The notes under the pieces are model-generated. The model worked only from the letters and a program-made list of their open reading frames with translations. It did no database searches and had not been told where the DNA came from. Source: Paenibacillus amylolyticus (lineage in GTDB: Bacteria > Bacillota > Bacilli > Paenibacillales > Paenibacillaceae). Taken from it: DNA of 64,000 nt. The translations under genes and the position numbers were made by a program. Positions 42,401 to 52,876 of the stretch are shown here, piece by piece. Numbering within the stretch: position 1 is the first letter of the stretch; each line of letters begins with the position of its first letter. The stretch covers positions 186,001 to 250,000 of the forward strand of contig NZ_BCNV01000001.1 of assembly GCF_001570725.1 (NCBI RefSeq), read 5' to 3'.

Positions 42401-43960
42401 ATGACAACGACTAATAACAAACGTATGATTGAAATTTTTGATACAACGCTGCGCGATGGAGAACAGGCACCGGGAGCGAGTCTGCAACCCGAGCAAAAGA
42501 TTGAACTGGCACACCAACTGGCTTCTCTGGGTATCGACGTCATTGAGCCTGGATTCCCGATCTCCAGTCCAGGTGAGTTCGCGGCGGTTCAGGCGATTTC
42601 GAGACAATTGCAGAATGTGGAGATCTGTGGATTCGCGCGTGCAGTCAGAGGCGATATCGATGCAGCTGTTCAAGCAACAGCGGATGCTGCACGACGTCGA
42701 ATTCACCTGTTTATCTCTTCTTCGGATATTCATATTGAGCATCAACTGCGCCGCCCGCGTAGCGAAGTGGTGGCTACCGCTCGTGAGATGGTATCATATG
42801 CACGCCAGTTCACGGACATTGTAGAGTTCACCGCGATGGATGCGGCTCGGACGAAGATGGATGATCTGATCGAGATGGTCGAAGTAGCGATTGAAGCAGG
42901 GGCCAGCATTATCAACCTTCCGGATACTGTGGGTTATGCTCTGCCACATGAGTATGGCGAGATGTTCCGCCGGGTACGTGAGGGTGCAAGAGGCGGCGAT
43001 CAGGTTCGCTATAGTGCTCACTGTCATAATGATCTGGGCCTGGCTGTAGCCAATAGTTTGGCTGCGATTGCCAATGGTGCTACCCAGATTGAAGTGACCA
43101 TCAATGGGATCGGAGAGCGGACGGGCAACTGTGCACTGGAAGAGCTGATTATGGCGCTGGAGACTCGGGGAGATGTGATTGGGGCGACATCCAACATCAA
43201 GCTGAACCAACTGTATGAGACCTCTCGTCAGATTAGTCGTGCGATGCACTTCCCGATTGCATACAACAAGCCGGTGGTGGGACGTAATGCATTTCAGCAT
43301 GAGTCCGGCATCCATCAGGATGGTCTGCTCAAGAACCGGAGCACCTATGAGATTATGGATCCGGAAGCGCTGGGTATCCCGCGTAGCATGATTATTCTGG
43401 GCAAACACTCCGGTCGTCATGCCCTGAAGGATCGGGTTCGCAAATACGGTTTTGAGCCGGATGAGCAACAGATGGAACAATTGTATGAGGTGTTCAAAGA
43501 AACCGCAGACCAGCAAAAAGTGGTCAGTGATGACCAGTTATTGCAGATGGTTAGCCAGACCATGAATATTCCTGCACAGGATTATGAGCTGGTTGAATTG
43601 CAGGTGACAGCGGGCAGCATGACGGATCGAATGGCCGCCGTTCGTATTCGCACAAGCGCTGGAGAACAGTCCTACTCTGCCGTTGGCGGCGGACCCGTGG
43701 ATGCAACCATCCGTGCGATTGGTCAGAGCATTTCCGATGATATTGCATTTGTTGATATGGAGATGCATGCCTTGAGTGGGGGAGAGGGTGCAAGTGCCGA
43801 AGCTGTAGTTACCGTGGAGCGTGCAGGACGTGAGTTCCGGGGAACGGCAACACATAATGATATCGTCATGGCTGCCGGTCTTGCTTATGTAGCGGCGTGT
43901 AATGCTGCTGGGCTGAAGGCCGAGTCTTCCGAACATCATGAACAAGAAGCGCATGCGTAA
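42401..43960 (+). CDS. leuA: 2-isopropylmalate synthase
   Basis: A 519-residue enzyme condensing acetyl-CoA with 2-oxoisovalerate, the first committed step of leucine synthesis. The catalytic barrel has FDTTLRDGEQAPGASL, SSSDIHIEHQL, and HCHNDLGLAVANSLAAI; the C-terminal third (about 390-505) is the LeuA allosteric domain that binds leucine. GGAGG (42387-42391) is 9 bases before ATG 42401. Control is by two tandem leucine T-boxes. No other leucine gene is adjacent; leuA stands alone between tsaD and the ABC-F gene, a position not found in the Bacillus locus. Confidence 0.95.
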   Translation: MTTTNNKRMIEIFDTTLRDGEQAPGASLQPEQKIELAHQLASLGIDVIEPGFPISSPGEFAAVQAISRQLQNVEICGFARAVRGDIDAAVQATADAARRRIHLFISSSDIHIEHQLRRPRSEVVATAREMVSYARQFTDIVEFTAMDAARTKMDDLIEMVEVAIEAGASIINLPDTVGYALPHEYGEMFRRVREGARGGDQVRYSAHCHNDLGLAVANSLAAIANGATQIEVTINGIGERTGNCALEELIMALETRGDVIGATSNIKLNQLYETSRQISRAMHFPIAYNKPVVGRNAFQHESGIHQDGLLKNRSTYEIMDPEALGIPRSMIILGKHSGRHALKDRVRKYGFEPDEQQMEQLYEVFKETADQQKVVSDDQLLQMVSQTMNIPAQDYELVELQVTAGSMTDRMAAVRIRTSAGEQSYSAVGGGPVDATIRAIGQSISDDIAFVDMEMHALSGGEGASAEAVVTVERAGREFRGTATHNDIVMAAGLAYVAACNAAGLKAESSEHHEQEAHA

Positions 43961-44049
43961 AACATCTTTGCCAGATCGCATCTACAGCGGCTATAGTAGC
44001 AATTGCAATTCGATGTAAATAGGCATGGCATATAGGAAATAAACATCGG

Positions 44050-44080
44050 GCAGGCCTTGAACGTCAAAGGTCTGCTTTTG
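44050..44080 (+). terminator. Intrinsic terminator of leuA
   Basis: GCAGGCCTT (44050-44058) pairs with AAGGTCTGC (44067-44075) with one G-U, then TTTTGTCTT. Confidence 0.8.
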
Positions 44081-44139
44081 TCTTATTATGGAGGAACAAT
44101 GATTAGCGGGAGAATGCACTTGTCAAGGTGTGACTATAG

Positions 44140-44367
44140 TTATCCACATATCCAGTGCAATTTGTGGGTAACTAACGCAAAGTCAAACCAGTATAGTTTT
44201 CGAAACGAAAAGGGTTTAGGGGATAGAATGACTCCTTGCTATCCACAAAGATGTGGATAAAGTGGATAACTTAGTGGATAAATATGGTTTTTGTGTGTAA
44301 AAGGCTATTCTACCGCTGTATAATTAAGCTTATTAATGTGCTTGCTATCTTGCTTTCTTGTGGATAA
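44140..44367. promoter_or_regulatory. DnaA-box cluster in a convergent intergenic region
   Basis: Three perfect consensus DnaA boxes TTATCCACA (44140-44148 on +; 44252-44260 and 44359-44367 on -) and four one-mismatch boxes (44163-44171, 44239-44247, 44261-44269, 44273-44281) within 228 bases. The region lies between the leuA and ABC-F terminators, so it is not a promoter region of either gene. It may be a DnaA titration or modulation site, by analogy with oriC-distal DnaA-box clusters in B. subtilis and datA in E. coli. It is not oriC: no dnaA/dnaN neighbours. Confidence 0.75.
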
Positions 44368-44520
44368 GTGTGAGGAAAAGGGGGATAAAAATATTTCTCT
44401 TCATTCGAGTAAATTTGACAAAAGTCAAAACAGCTCCCCTAACTTCCGTATGTCAGAGTTCAATCTCAAGGAACATAAAGAACATAAGGTGCCGAGCTTC
44501 AATACTCATCCTCAACACAC

Positions 44521-44549
44521 AAAAAGCTGATCCCAATAAGGAATCAGCC
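44521..44549 (-). terminator. Intrinsic terminator of the ABC-F gene
   Basis: On the minus strand GCTGATTCC-ttatt-GGGATCAGC is followed by TTTTTGTG. Confidence 0.85.
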
Positions 44550-44611
44550 GATGGTACAACTATATTTGTATGGACGCGATCAAGTCATGGTCTGAGTCTC
44601 TACTATTCGTA

Positions 44612-46570
44612 CTATTCCATGGCTAGTTCTTCCCATTCTTCGTACGCTTTGGTGAGTTGTGCCTTGTGTTCCTCCGACTGTTGCTGGAGTTCTTGCAGCT
44701 TCATATAATCCTGATAGATTTCAGGCAGAGCCATCTGCTCCTCAAGCTCGGTAATCTTCGTTTCCAGGTCCGCAATCTGCTGTTCCAGAGCTTCCTGCTT
44801 GCGTTGACGGTTACGCTCTTCACGCTTCGCCTGTTTTTCCGCTTCGAATGAAGCAGCTCCGGATTTTTCGGTTGTGGATGTACTCAGATCGGATTTGGAC
44901 GAGTTCTTGGACGAAGCCTGACGTCCCTCAGCAGCTTCGCGTGCGATGTCCTCAAGCTCCTGTTTCTTCTCCACATAATCATCATAATTTCCGAGATAGT
45001 GTTCCGTTCCACCTGGATGAAGCTCAACAATCCGTTCAGCCATTTTGTTGAGGAAGTACCGGTCATGGGAGATGAACAGCAGGGTGCCTTCATAATCCAT
45101 TAATGCGGCTTCCAGCACTTCTTTGGCAAACAGGTCGAGATGGTTCGTAGGCTCATCCAGAATGAGCATGTTGGCTTCCTTCAGCATCAACTTGGAGAGA
45201 GAGACACGTGCTTTCTCACCACCGCTGAGGGAGGAGATTTTCTTGAGCACATCGTCACCGCTGAACAAAAAGTTCCCCAGTACGGTCCGAATACGTGCTT
45301 CTTCCATCCCGGGATAGGCACTCCACAGCTCTTCCAGAACTGTGTTGGACGGATTGAGCCCCGTCTGTTCCTGATCATAGTAGCCAATCTGCACTTTCGT
45401 TCCCCATTGAATATCTCCGGTTACCGGACGTAAACTTCCGGTGAGACACTTCAGCATGGTGGATTTACCAATACCGTTTGGACCAATCAGAGCAACGGTT
45501 TCCCCGCGCCGCAGATCGAAGGATACATTACGGAACAATGGAGAAGCCTCGTCATAAGCGACAGACAACTGATCCACACGAAGCACTTCCTTGCCAGACA
45601 TAACGGCGGTTTCAAATGAAAAATGGGCTTTTTTCAAATCTCCCATCGGTTTATCCAGGCGTTCCATTTTGTCGAGGGCCTTGCGGCGGCTTTGCGCCCG
45701 TTTGGTCGTCGAAGCACGCACGATATTTTTCTGAACAAAATCCTCCATCTTGGAGATTTCGCCTTGCTGTTTCTCATATTGCTTCATCTGAGTTTCATAC
45801 TCGGCAGCTTTGAGTTCCATATAACGGCTGTAATTGCCCGTGTATTTTTTGGAGCGGTGACGTTCGATCTCCACGATGGTCGTTACGAGTCGATCCAGGA
45901 AGTAACGGTCATGGGATACCACGAGCAGTGCGCCTGAATACCCTCTCAAATAATCTTCCAACCATGTAAGAGTGGCGATATCGAGATAGTTGGTAGGCTC
46001 GTCCAGCATGAGCAGATCAGGTGCCTGAAGCAAAATACGAGCAAGCGCAAGACGTGTTTTCTGCCCGCCACTCAGGGTAGCAATAGGGGTGTCAGGCGAA
46101 AATTCACCGAATCCCATCCCGTGCAATACACTGCGAATGCGAGTTTCCATCTCGTAGCCGCCATGGTCCTTGAACCAGTCGGAGCGTTTCGCATAACGTT
46201 CCAGCAGGTCAGCATATTTTTTCTCGTCTTCCATCTGGGCAGGGTCGGCAATGTCGCGTTCCATCTGACGCAAATCGGCTTCAGCCTGTGTCAGGTGAGC
46301 GAACACGTTCATCATTTCTTCCCAAATGCTACGGTCGGATTGCAGCCCGCTATTCTGAGCCAGGTAACCGAGCGTCGTTTCTTTGGATTTGAAAATCTGT
46401 CCTCCGTCATAAGACATTTCACCCGCCACAATTTTAAGCAAAGTGGATTTCCCTGCACCGTTTACACCAACGAGGCCGATGCGCTCGCGTTCTAATATTT
46501 GTAAGTTCACGCCGTCCAGGATTGGATCGACACCAAAACGTTTGATAATTCCGGATACTTGCAGCAGCAT
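44612..46570 (-). CDS. ydiF: ABC-F family ribosomal protection / translation factor (YdiF-like)
   Basis: A 652-residue soluble twin ATPase without membrane segments. Two ABC domains: Walker A GVNGAGKSTLL and GPNGIGKSTML, signatures LSGGQKTRLALARIL and LSGGEKARVSLSKLM, and Walker B LLMLDEPTNYLD and LILDEPTNHLD. Between them is the long ABC-F linker (about residues 230-320), and a coiled-coil C-terminal extension (about 540-650) is rich in E/K/Q. The start is ATG 46570 (MLLQVSGI), with GGAGG upstream; the longer frame begins inside the RBS. It is the ydiF position of the Bacillus locus. Confidence 0.9.
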   Translation of the reverse strand: MLLQVSGIIKRFGVDPILDGVNLQILERERIGLVGVNGAGKSTLLKIVAGEMSYDGGQIFKSKETTLGYLAQNSGLQSDRSIWEEMMNVFAHLTQAEADLRQMERDIADPAQMEDEKKYADLLERYAKRSDWFKDHGGYEMETRIRSVLHGMGFGEFSPDTPIATLSGGQKTRLALARILLQAPDLLMLDEPTNYLDIATLTWLEDYLRGYSGALLVVSHDRYFLDRLVTTIVEIERHRSKKYTGNYSRYMELKAAEYETQMKQYEKQQGEISKMEDFVQKNIVRASTTKRAQSRRKALDKMERLDKPMGDLKKAHFSFETAVMSGKEVLRVDQLSVAYDEASPLFRNVSFDLRRGETVALIGPNGIGKSTMLKCLTGSLRPVTGDIQWGTKVQIGYYDQEQTGLNPSNTVLEELWSAYPGMEEARIRTVLGNFLFSGDDVLKKISSLSGGEKARVSLSKLMLKEANMLILDEPTNHLDLFAKEVLEAALMDYEGTLLFISHDRYFLNKMAERIVELHPGGTEHYLGNYDDYVEKKQELEDIAREAAEGRQASSKNSSKSDLSTSTTEKSGAASFEAEKQAKREERNRQRKQEALEQQIADLETKITELEEQMALPEIYQDYMKLQELQQQSEEHKAQLTKAYEEWEELAME

Positions 46571-46849
46571 AAAATTAAGTTCCTCCATAGGTCCAGTTCT
46601 TGATTTGACAACTACATCTCAGTTTACATGAAATACAGAGCAATTGCACCGATTGGGAACGCATGGGGCATGTAGTCTTTTTGATCAATCAATGATAAAC
46701 TGAAAGAAGGCATGTTATTACATGAGGATTTTGCAGAAAATGAATCATTTTAACCATTTCAACAAGATGACATCTGGTCATAACATATAAAATGTTTTTA
46801 ATGAGAGCTTTTTTCTACCTTCCCTATCAACAGGAGGTTATTCAAGGAT

Positions 46850-47488
46850 ATGCAGGATCATGCGGAACTGAAAAGCCAGCTTCGATCCAGATTGAGACAG
46901 AGCCGCGATCTGATGGATGCGAGCATGCGTCAGCAGGCAATGACTAAGATTAATGCTGGGATGAAGCGTGAGCTGGAGCGCCTCAGACAGGACAAGCGGA
47001 AGGTCGTGAACAGACCACTCGTCATATTCAGTTATTTGTCCTATGGAAGCGAAGCATCCACAGCGTTTCTGTTTCAAGAGGGTTGGAACCATGGAGATGT
47101 GATGTTAGCACCGAAGGTATTGGCAAATCCACCACGAATGGAACTGAGGCAAGTAACCGGAGAACAGGATTTGGAGCCAGGCATATGGGGCATACCAGAA
47201 CCCAAGGATTCCTGTGAAGTTCTTTCACCTGAAGATTGGCCGGATATCGATCTCGTTCTGGTACCTGGGCTTGGTTATGATCTACATGGAGGGCGCATTG
47301 GTTATGGTGGCGGTTATTATGACCGTTTTGCCGAGACGCTTGCAGTACAATGTGCGATGACGGACAAGAAACCGTTGATGGCTGCAATGGTATTGCCGGG
47401 TCAGCTACAGGATGAGATTCCGATGGACCTGCTCGATCTGCGGATTGATCTGTTGATAACAACCGAAGGTATATTACATATCGAATAA
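46850..47488 (+). CDS. 5-formyltetrahydrofolate cyclo-ligase
   Basis: A 212-residue enzyme converting 5-formyl-THF to 5,10-methenyl-THF with ATP. ELKSQLRSRLRQSRDLM and the C-terminal ATP-binding loop VPGLGYDLHGGRIGYGGGYYDRF are the family signatures. AGGAGG precedes ATG 46850 by about 11 bases. It begins the moaC-moaB run on the + strand; the 279-base gap upstream, divergent from the ABC-F gene, shows no other feature I can support. Confidence 0.92.
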   Translation: MQDHAELKSQLRSRLRQSRDLMDASMRQQAMTKINAGMKRELERLRQDKRKVVNRPLVIFSYLSYGSEASTAFLFQEGWNHGDVMLAPKVLANPPRMELRQVTGEQDLEPGIWGIPEPKDSCEVLSPEDWPDIDLVLVPGLGYDLHGGRIGYGGGYYDRFAETLAVQCAMTDKKPLMAAMVLPGQLQDEIPMDLLDLRIDLLITTEGILHIE

Positions 47489-47503
47489 AGGGTTGTGATG
47501 TGA

Positions 47504-48007
47504 TTGAGTTCAGAAGCGAATAACGGCCAGGCTTCCGGTGGCAAACTGACCCATTTTAATGAACAGGGGCGGGCCCGGATGGTTGATATTTCGGGTAAGG
47601 AAATTACCGTACGTACGGCTGTGGCCGTAACGAAAGTGACGATGAATCCAGATACACTGGAAGCGATTCGGGAGGGCCGAATCGGCAAAGGTGACGTTCT
47701 GGCTGTGGCTCAGATTGCCGGGATTCAAGGGGCAAAGAAAACGTCGGACTGGATTCCGATGTGCCATCCCTTGGCACTGACGGGTGTGGATATTCGTTTT
47801 CATGATAACGGAGTGGATGAATTACACATTGAAGTCACTGTCAAAACGGAAGGCAAAACGGGTGTTGAAATGGAGGCGCTCACGGCTGCCTCGGCTGCAG
47901 CACTGACGGTCTATGACATGTGCAAGGCGATGCAAAAAGATATGATTATCGGTCCAACCATGCTGAATTCCAAGAGTGGTGGCAAAAACGGCGATTACAG
48001 CCGATAA
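47504..48007 (+). CDS. moaC: Cyclic pyranopterin monophosphate synthase MoaC
   Basis: A 167-residue enzyme for the first pathway step of molybdenum cofactor (with MoaA). [54 protein letters not shown] and [23 protein letters not shown] are the MoaC motifs. It starts at TTG 47504 with an AAAGGG stretch upstream, so expression may be modest. It follows the cyclo-ligase by 15 bases. Confidence 0.93.
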   Translation: MSSEANNGQASGGKLTHFNEQGRARMVDISGKEITVRTAVAVTKVTMNPDTLEAIREGRIGKGDVLAVAQIAGIQGAKKTSDWIPMCHPLALTGVDIRFHDNGVDELHIEVTVKTEGKTGVEMEALTAASAAALTVYDMCKAMQKDMIIGPTMLNSKSGGKNGDYSR

Positions 48008-48044
48008 GCAATATTTATTTTCATAGAGGAGAAGGGTGATCTTT

Positions 48045-48530
48045 ATGGTGTGGAGAACAGCAATCCTGACAGCCAGCGACAAAGGAGCCCGCGGGGAACG
48101 TGAGGATACGAGTGCACAAGTCATTCGGGAACTGGTGGAAGAAGAGCTGGGTGGTCAAATCGTGGAGTATCGCATCGTTCCGGATGAACCCGATGAGATT
48201 ATTGCGGCTTTGATTGAGATGACGGATTATTTTCACGCCGATCTGGTGCTGACTACCGGTGGTACGGAGCTGGCCATTCGTGATATTACTCCAGAGGCGA
48301 CCCGTCGCGTGATTGAACGGGAAGTTCCCGGAATGGCAGAGGCCATGCGTTACAGTGTAATGAGTAAAAACCGTTCTGCCATGCTGTTCCGTGGTGTATG
48401 TGGTATTCGTGGACGTACGCTGATTGTCAATCTGCCAGGTACACCGAAGGGTGTGCATGAACATCTGGCTGCCATTATGGATCAGCTTCCGGAAGCGCTG
48501 CTCATGGTTACGGGGCAGTTCAAGCAATAA
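48045..48530 (+). CDS. moaB: Molybdopterin adenylyltransferase-like protein (MoaB/Mog)
   Basis: A 161-residue MogA/MoaB-fold protein: WRTAILTASDKGARGEREDTS at the start, DLVLTTGGTELAIRDITPEATRRVIEREVPGMAEAMR, and NLPGTPKGV. It binds molybdopterin in cofactor maturation. AAGGG (48032-48036) is 8 bases from ATG 48045; the frame is open from GTG 48036. It is co-directional with moaC, 37 bases apart. Confidence 0.9.
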   Translation: MVWRTAILTASDKGARGEREDTSAQVIRELVEEELGGQIVEYRIVPDEPDEIIAALIEMTDYFHADLVLTTGGTELAIRDITPEATRRVIEREVPGMAEAMRYSVMSKNRSAMLFRGVCGIRGRTLIVNLPGTPKGVHEHLAAIMDQLPEALLMVTGQFKQ

Positions 48531-48740
48531 GCAGGTACGGACTCTTAGGCATTATATTTGACTAGACATAAATCGTTGTTGGTTAAAAAATGTGATATCT
48601 CTTATTTGTGAATATTGCGGGTTATGTAAGTGGTTACATCTGTGGTATGATGGGCTTAAATTAAGAACGCAGCAGAGACATCTATGACCGTATGGCCGAA
48701 TATGCGCATCTTTGAACCTTGAAGACGAGGAGGAATATCA

Positions 48741-48989
48741 ATGTTTAGTTCCATTGGACCAACGGGTTTTATTTTGCTGGCCGTGATTGCATTGTTGTTG
48801 TTTGGACCCAACAAACTTCCGGAACTGGGACGTGCAGTTGGGCGTACCTTCCGTGAATTCAAAGAGGGCGCTCGCGAGATTATCTCTGAGGATGACTCCT
48901 CCAATCGCAAAGAGCAGGAGAAAGCGAAACCGCTGGCGGCTGAGAGCACACCTGCAGACAAGCCTGCTGACAAACGCCTGCCGGAATAA
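48741..48989 (+). CDS. tatA: Sec-independent translocase protein TatA
   Basis: An 82-residue protein with an N-terminal transmembrane helix (FILLAVIALLLFGPNKLPELGRAVG, about residues 10-34, with the FG-x-x-K/R hinge) and an amphipathic helix, then an acidic, charged tail. It forms the Tat pore component. GAGGAGG precedes ATG 48741. Upstream is TGGTATGAT (48643-48651), an extended -10-like element with a weak -35, a possible promoter. tatC follows after a short hairpin. Confidence 0.92.
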   Translation: MFSSIGPTGFILLAVIALLLFGPNKLPELGRAVGRTFREFKEGAREIISEDDSSNRKEQEKAKPLAAESTPADKPADKRLPE

Positions 48990-49013
48990 TCTTGACGGCA
49001 ATGAAAGAGAAAT

Positions 49014-49044
49014 CCCTTCCTGCCGGAAGGGTTTTGTATTTTAA
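49014..49044 (+). terminator. Intercistronic hairpin between tatA and tatC
   Basis: CCCTTCC-tgcc-GGAAGGG (49014-49031) followed by TTTTGTATTTT. It resembles a weak intrinsic terminator and may lower tatC relative to tatA. Confidence 0.7.
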
Positions 49045-49067
49045 GCTGGCAATAATGGGGGGCAGGC

Positions 49068-49850
49068 ATGACGCAGCAAATGGAAGAAATGTCGATTACG
49101 GAACATCTGAGCGAGCTGCGGAAGCGGCTGATCTACGTATTAAGCATTTTTGTGCTGGGACTGATTGCAGGATTTTTTGTGGCGGACCCGGTATATCAAT
49201 ATCTGACCAAGTCAGAGTCGGCTAAAGGTTTTGTATTGCATGCCTTCTCGTTCTGGGACGGGATTGGCATCTACATGAAGATTGCCGGTTTGTTTTCACT
49301 TATCATTACGCTGCCGTTTACGGTGTATCAAATCTGGAAGTTTGTTAGTCCAGGGCTAAAGCCGCGCGAGCGAAAAGCAACGCTGAAGTATGTGCCCTAT
49401 GTGTTTCTGTTATTTCTTATAGGTATGGCTTTCTCGTATTATGTCATATTTCCGATGGCACTCGCATTTACAACAGCCATTACGGAGAAGATGGGACTTG
49501 TGGAGACCTACGGGATGAAACAGTATTTCAGCTTCCTGTTTGGCATTGTGTTGCCTGTGTCCCTGTTATTTGAGCTTCCTTTACTTATTATGTTCCTGAC
49601 AGGACTGCGGATTCTGAATCCAATTCGTCTTCGCAAGATGCGTAGGGTCGCTTACTTTGTCTTGATCTTCATTGCAGTGGTTATTACACCGCCAGACTTC
49701 ATATCCGATCTTCTGGTGATGATTCCCTTGCTCTTGTTATATGAGATTAGTGTGCTTTTATCTGCAATCGTATACCGCAAGCAGCTTGCGGCCGATCAAG
49801 AGATTGAATCCCGTTACGTTCGTGCTGAGGATAAGAAGCATGCAGGCTGA
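49068..49850 (+). CDS. tatC: Sec-independent translocase protein TatC
   Basis: A 260-residue membrane protein with six transmembrane segments; TatC recognises the twin-arginine signal of folded exported proteins. SITEHLSELRKRLIYVL opens it, and KFVSPGLKPRERK and FTFITPPDFISDLL-like (ITPPDFISDLLVMIPLLLLYE) segments are conserved. RBS GGGGGGCAGG precedes ATG 49068. With tatA it forms a minimal TatA-TatC system, as in Bacillus ydiI-ydiJ. Confidence 0.93.
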   Translation: MTQQMEEMSITEHLSELRKRLIYVLSIFVLGLIAGFFVADPVYQYLTKSESAKGFVLHAFSFWDGIGIYMKIAGLFSLIITLPFTVYQIWKFVSPGLKPRERKATLKYVPYVFLLFLIGMAFSYYVIFPMALAFTTAITEKMGLVETYGMKQYFSFLFGIVLPVSLLFELPLLIMFLTGLRILNPIRLRKMRRVAYFVLIFIAVVITPPDFISDLLVMIPLLLLYEISVLLSAIVYRKQLAADQEIESRYVRAEDKKHAG

Positions 49851-49869
49851 ATGAAACGATCTGTAATGT

Positions 49870-49910
49870 GCCCGGAAAAGACGGTCTGTTCTTATCCGGG
49901 CTATTTCTGT
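49870..49910 (+). terminator. Intrinsic terminator after tatC
   Basis: GCCCGGA (49870-49876) pairs with TCCGGGC (49895-49901), followed by TATTTCTG. Confidence 0.65.
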
Positions 49911-50122
49911 AGACTGTCACACACAAGGCAGGACAAGCAGGCATAATATGTTCAGCAATGGATACAATGGGAAAGGGACTCTCTGCTAACGTTGCAGAAG
50001 GGCACAAGAATTTCGTAGAATAAGAGTAGCGAGTTGCAACATTTATCCAGGCATACCGGGTGTTATTTGGTTGTGTTGGTGTAAATTCAACGTAAATTCT
50101 CGCAGGAATTCGTCAAAAGGAC

Positions 50123-50151
50123 TTGAAATCATGCTTCAAGTTGAGTATCAT
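50123..50151 (+). promoter_or_regulatory. groESL promoter
   Basis: TTGAAA (50123-50128), 17-base spacer, TATCAT (50146-50151), placing transcription start around 50158, just before the CIRCE element. Confidence 0.8.
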
Positions 50152-50162
50152 AAAGTTGGTTG

Positions 50163-50189
50163 TTAGCACTGAACACTGTCGAGTGCTAA
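50163..50189. promoter_or_regulatory. CIRCE element (HrcA operator)
   Basis: TTAGCACTG (50163-50171), nine bases, GAGTGCTAA (50181-50189). It is one mismatch from the consensus TTAGCACTC-N9-GAGTGCTAA and is placed at the start site, so HrcA would repress groESL. Confidence 0.95.
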
Positions 50190-50248
50190 TACATATGGCT
50201 ACAACCTACAATGTAACGTTATATAATTTCAAAAGGAGGCTATTTTTC

Positions 50249-50530
50249 ATGATCAGACCTTTAGGTGAACGCGTATTGGTAGAACCACTGGAGCAAGAGC
50301 AAACAACTTCTTTCGGGATCGTACTCCCGGACTCCGCCAAAGAAAAACCGCAAGAGGGTAGAATCATTGCAGTTGGTGCTGGAGTATTGAAAGACGGCGT
50401 ACGTGTGGCTCTGGAAGTGAAAGAAGGAGATCGCGTTATTTTCTCCAAATATGCCGGTACAGAAATCAAATTCGAAGGTAAAGAATATTTGATTATGAAA
50501 GAAAGCGATATTCACGCGATTCTCGACTAA
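50249..50530 (+). CDS. groES: Co-chaperonin GroES
   Basis: A 93-residue heptameric lid of the GroEL chaperonin: [34 protein letters not shown], with the mobile loop [22 protein letters not shown] (about 50230-50238) precedes ATG 50249. The frame is open upstream but only this start matches the family length. First gene of the heat-shock operon. Confidence 0.95.
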   Translation: MIRPLGERVLVEPLEQEQTTSFGIVLPDSAKEKPQEGRIIAVGAGVLKDGVRVALEVKEGDRVIFSKYAGTEIKFEGKEYLIMKESDIHAILD

Positions 50531-50588
50531 TTCAAATTTAATCGGACAACCGAACCATATAGCAGTACCATTTTCCAACAAAAACTAG

Positions 50589-52238
<1,650 letters not shown>

Positions 52239-52277
52239 TAAAGGTGTAAAAACCTTTGTAATGCCGATTAGATGAAA

Positions 52278-52303
52278 GGCTCCCGAGAGGGAGTCTTTTT
52301 TTA
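52278..52303 (+). terminator. groEL terminator
   Basis: GGCTCCC-gagag-GGGAGTC-type stem followed by a run of seven T (52296-52302). A very similar stem ends the next gene at about 52726. Confidence 0.85.
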
Positions 52304-52422
52304 TATAATTAGATTAAAGTGCTCTGAATAGGAAGCCCTGAGATTGAAACCTTGTTTCTATGATTTCGTATGTACAGTGATACATAGAAGGTTTATTAGG
52401 AACTATTTGAGGAGGAAATGAT

Positions 52423-52659
52423 TTGAGAAAGGGTACGAAGTGGGTATTATGGATTCTGGGCTTGATGCTCGCTGCAATTTTTATCAACTTCTATATGAAT
52501 CTATATAGCTTCGCTTATGCACTGATTACGGTGCTATTACTTGCCTTTATGGGGTGGGGATTCTTAGCAAAGTTAAAGAATGACGTTCGTCAGCATGAAG
52601 ATCATCATAGAAGAGAGCATCAGTCTGCGAACGATGATATCGATCGATACACCAGGTAA
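52423..52659 (+). CDS. Small membrane protein of unknown function
   Basis: A 78-residue protein with two hydrophobic segments (about 7-25 and 28-46) and a charged histidine/glutamate-rich C-terminal tail (NDVRQHEDHHRREHQS). It starts at TTG 52423 with GGAGG (52411-52415) 7 bases upstream. I do not recognise a family. Short intergenic distance to the groEL terminator and its own terminator suggest an independent gene. Confidence 0.65.
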   Translation: MRKGTKWVLWILGLMLAAIFINFYMNLYSFAYALITVLLLAFMGWGFLAKLKNDVRQHEDHHRREHQSANDDIDRYTR

Positions 52660-52725
52660 TAACTAACCAGCATATTAGGAATATCATCAAAAATTACGTT
52701 ACAGGCAAAATAGGCTGAAATGAGT

Positions 52726-52755
52726 AAAGGCTCCGTGAGGGAGTCTTTTTTGTTG
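52726..52755 (+). terminator. Terminator after the small membrane protein gene
   Basis: AAGGCTCC-gtga-GGGAGTCTT with a T6 run. Its sequence is close to the groEL terminator. Confidence 0.75.
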
Positions 52756-52876
52756 ATTTTTTTTAAAAAAAGTACTGATGTTTTCTTCTATTGCTAAACA
52801 AAGAGTTGTTAAGTAAAATTAACATATGAATAAGTGTTCATATATAAATATATAAACCGTATTGGAGATGATACAT

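Noticed and set aside
44099..44260. 54-codon ORF with GGAGG-like upstream sequence, overlapping the DnaA boxes
   Set aside because: The spacing is too short (about 4 bases), the residues show no recognisable pattern, and the DnaA boxes explain the local sequence better.
44140..44367. Chromosomal origin (oriC) or plasmid origin
   Set aside because: No dnaA, dnaN, repA or other replication gene is adjacent, and the surroundings are ordinary chromosomal housekeeping genes.
52278..52755. The two near-identical terminators after groEL and after the small membrane protein as a duplication
   Set aside because: Only the short hairpins match; similar terminator stems are common, so this is not evidence of a duplicated segment.
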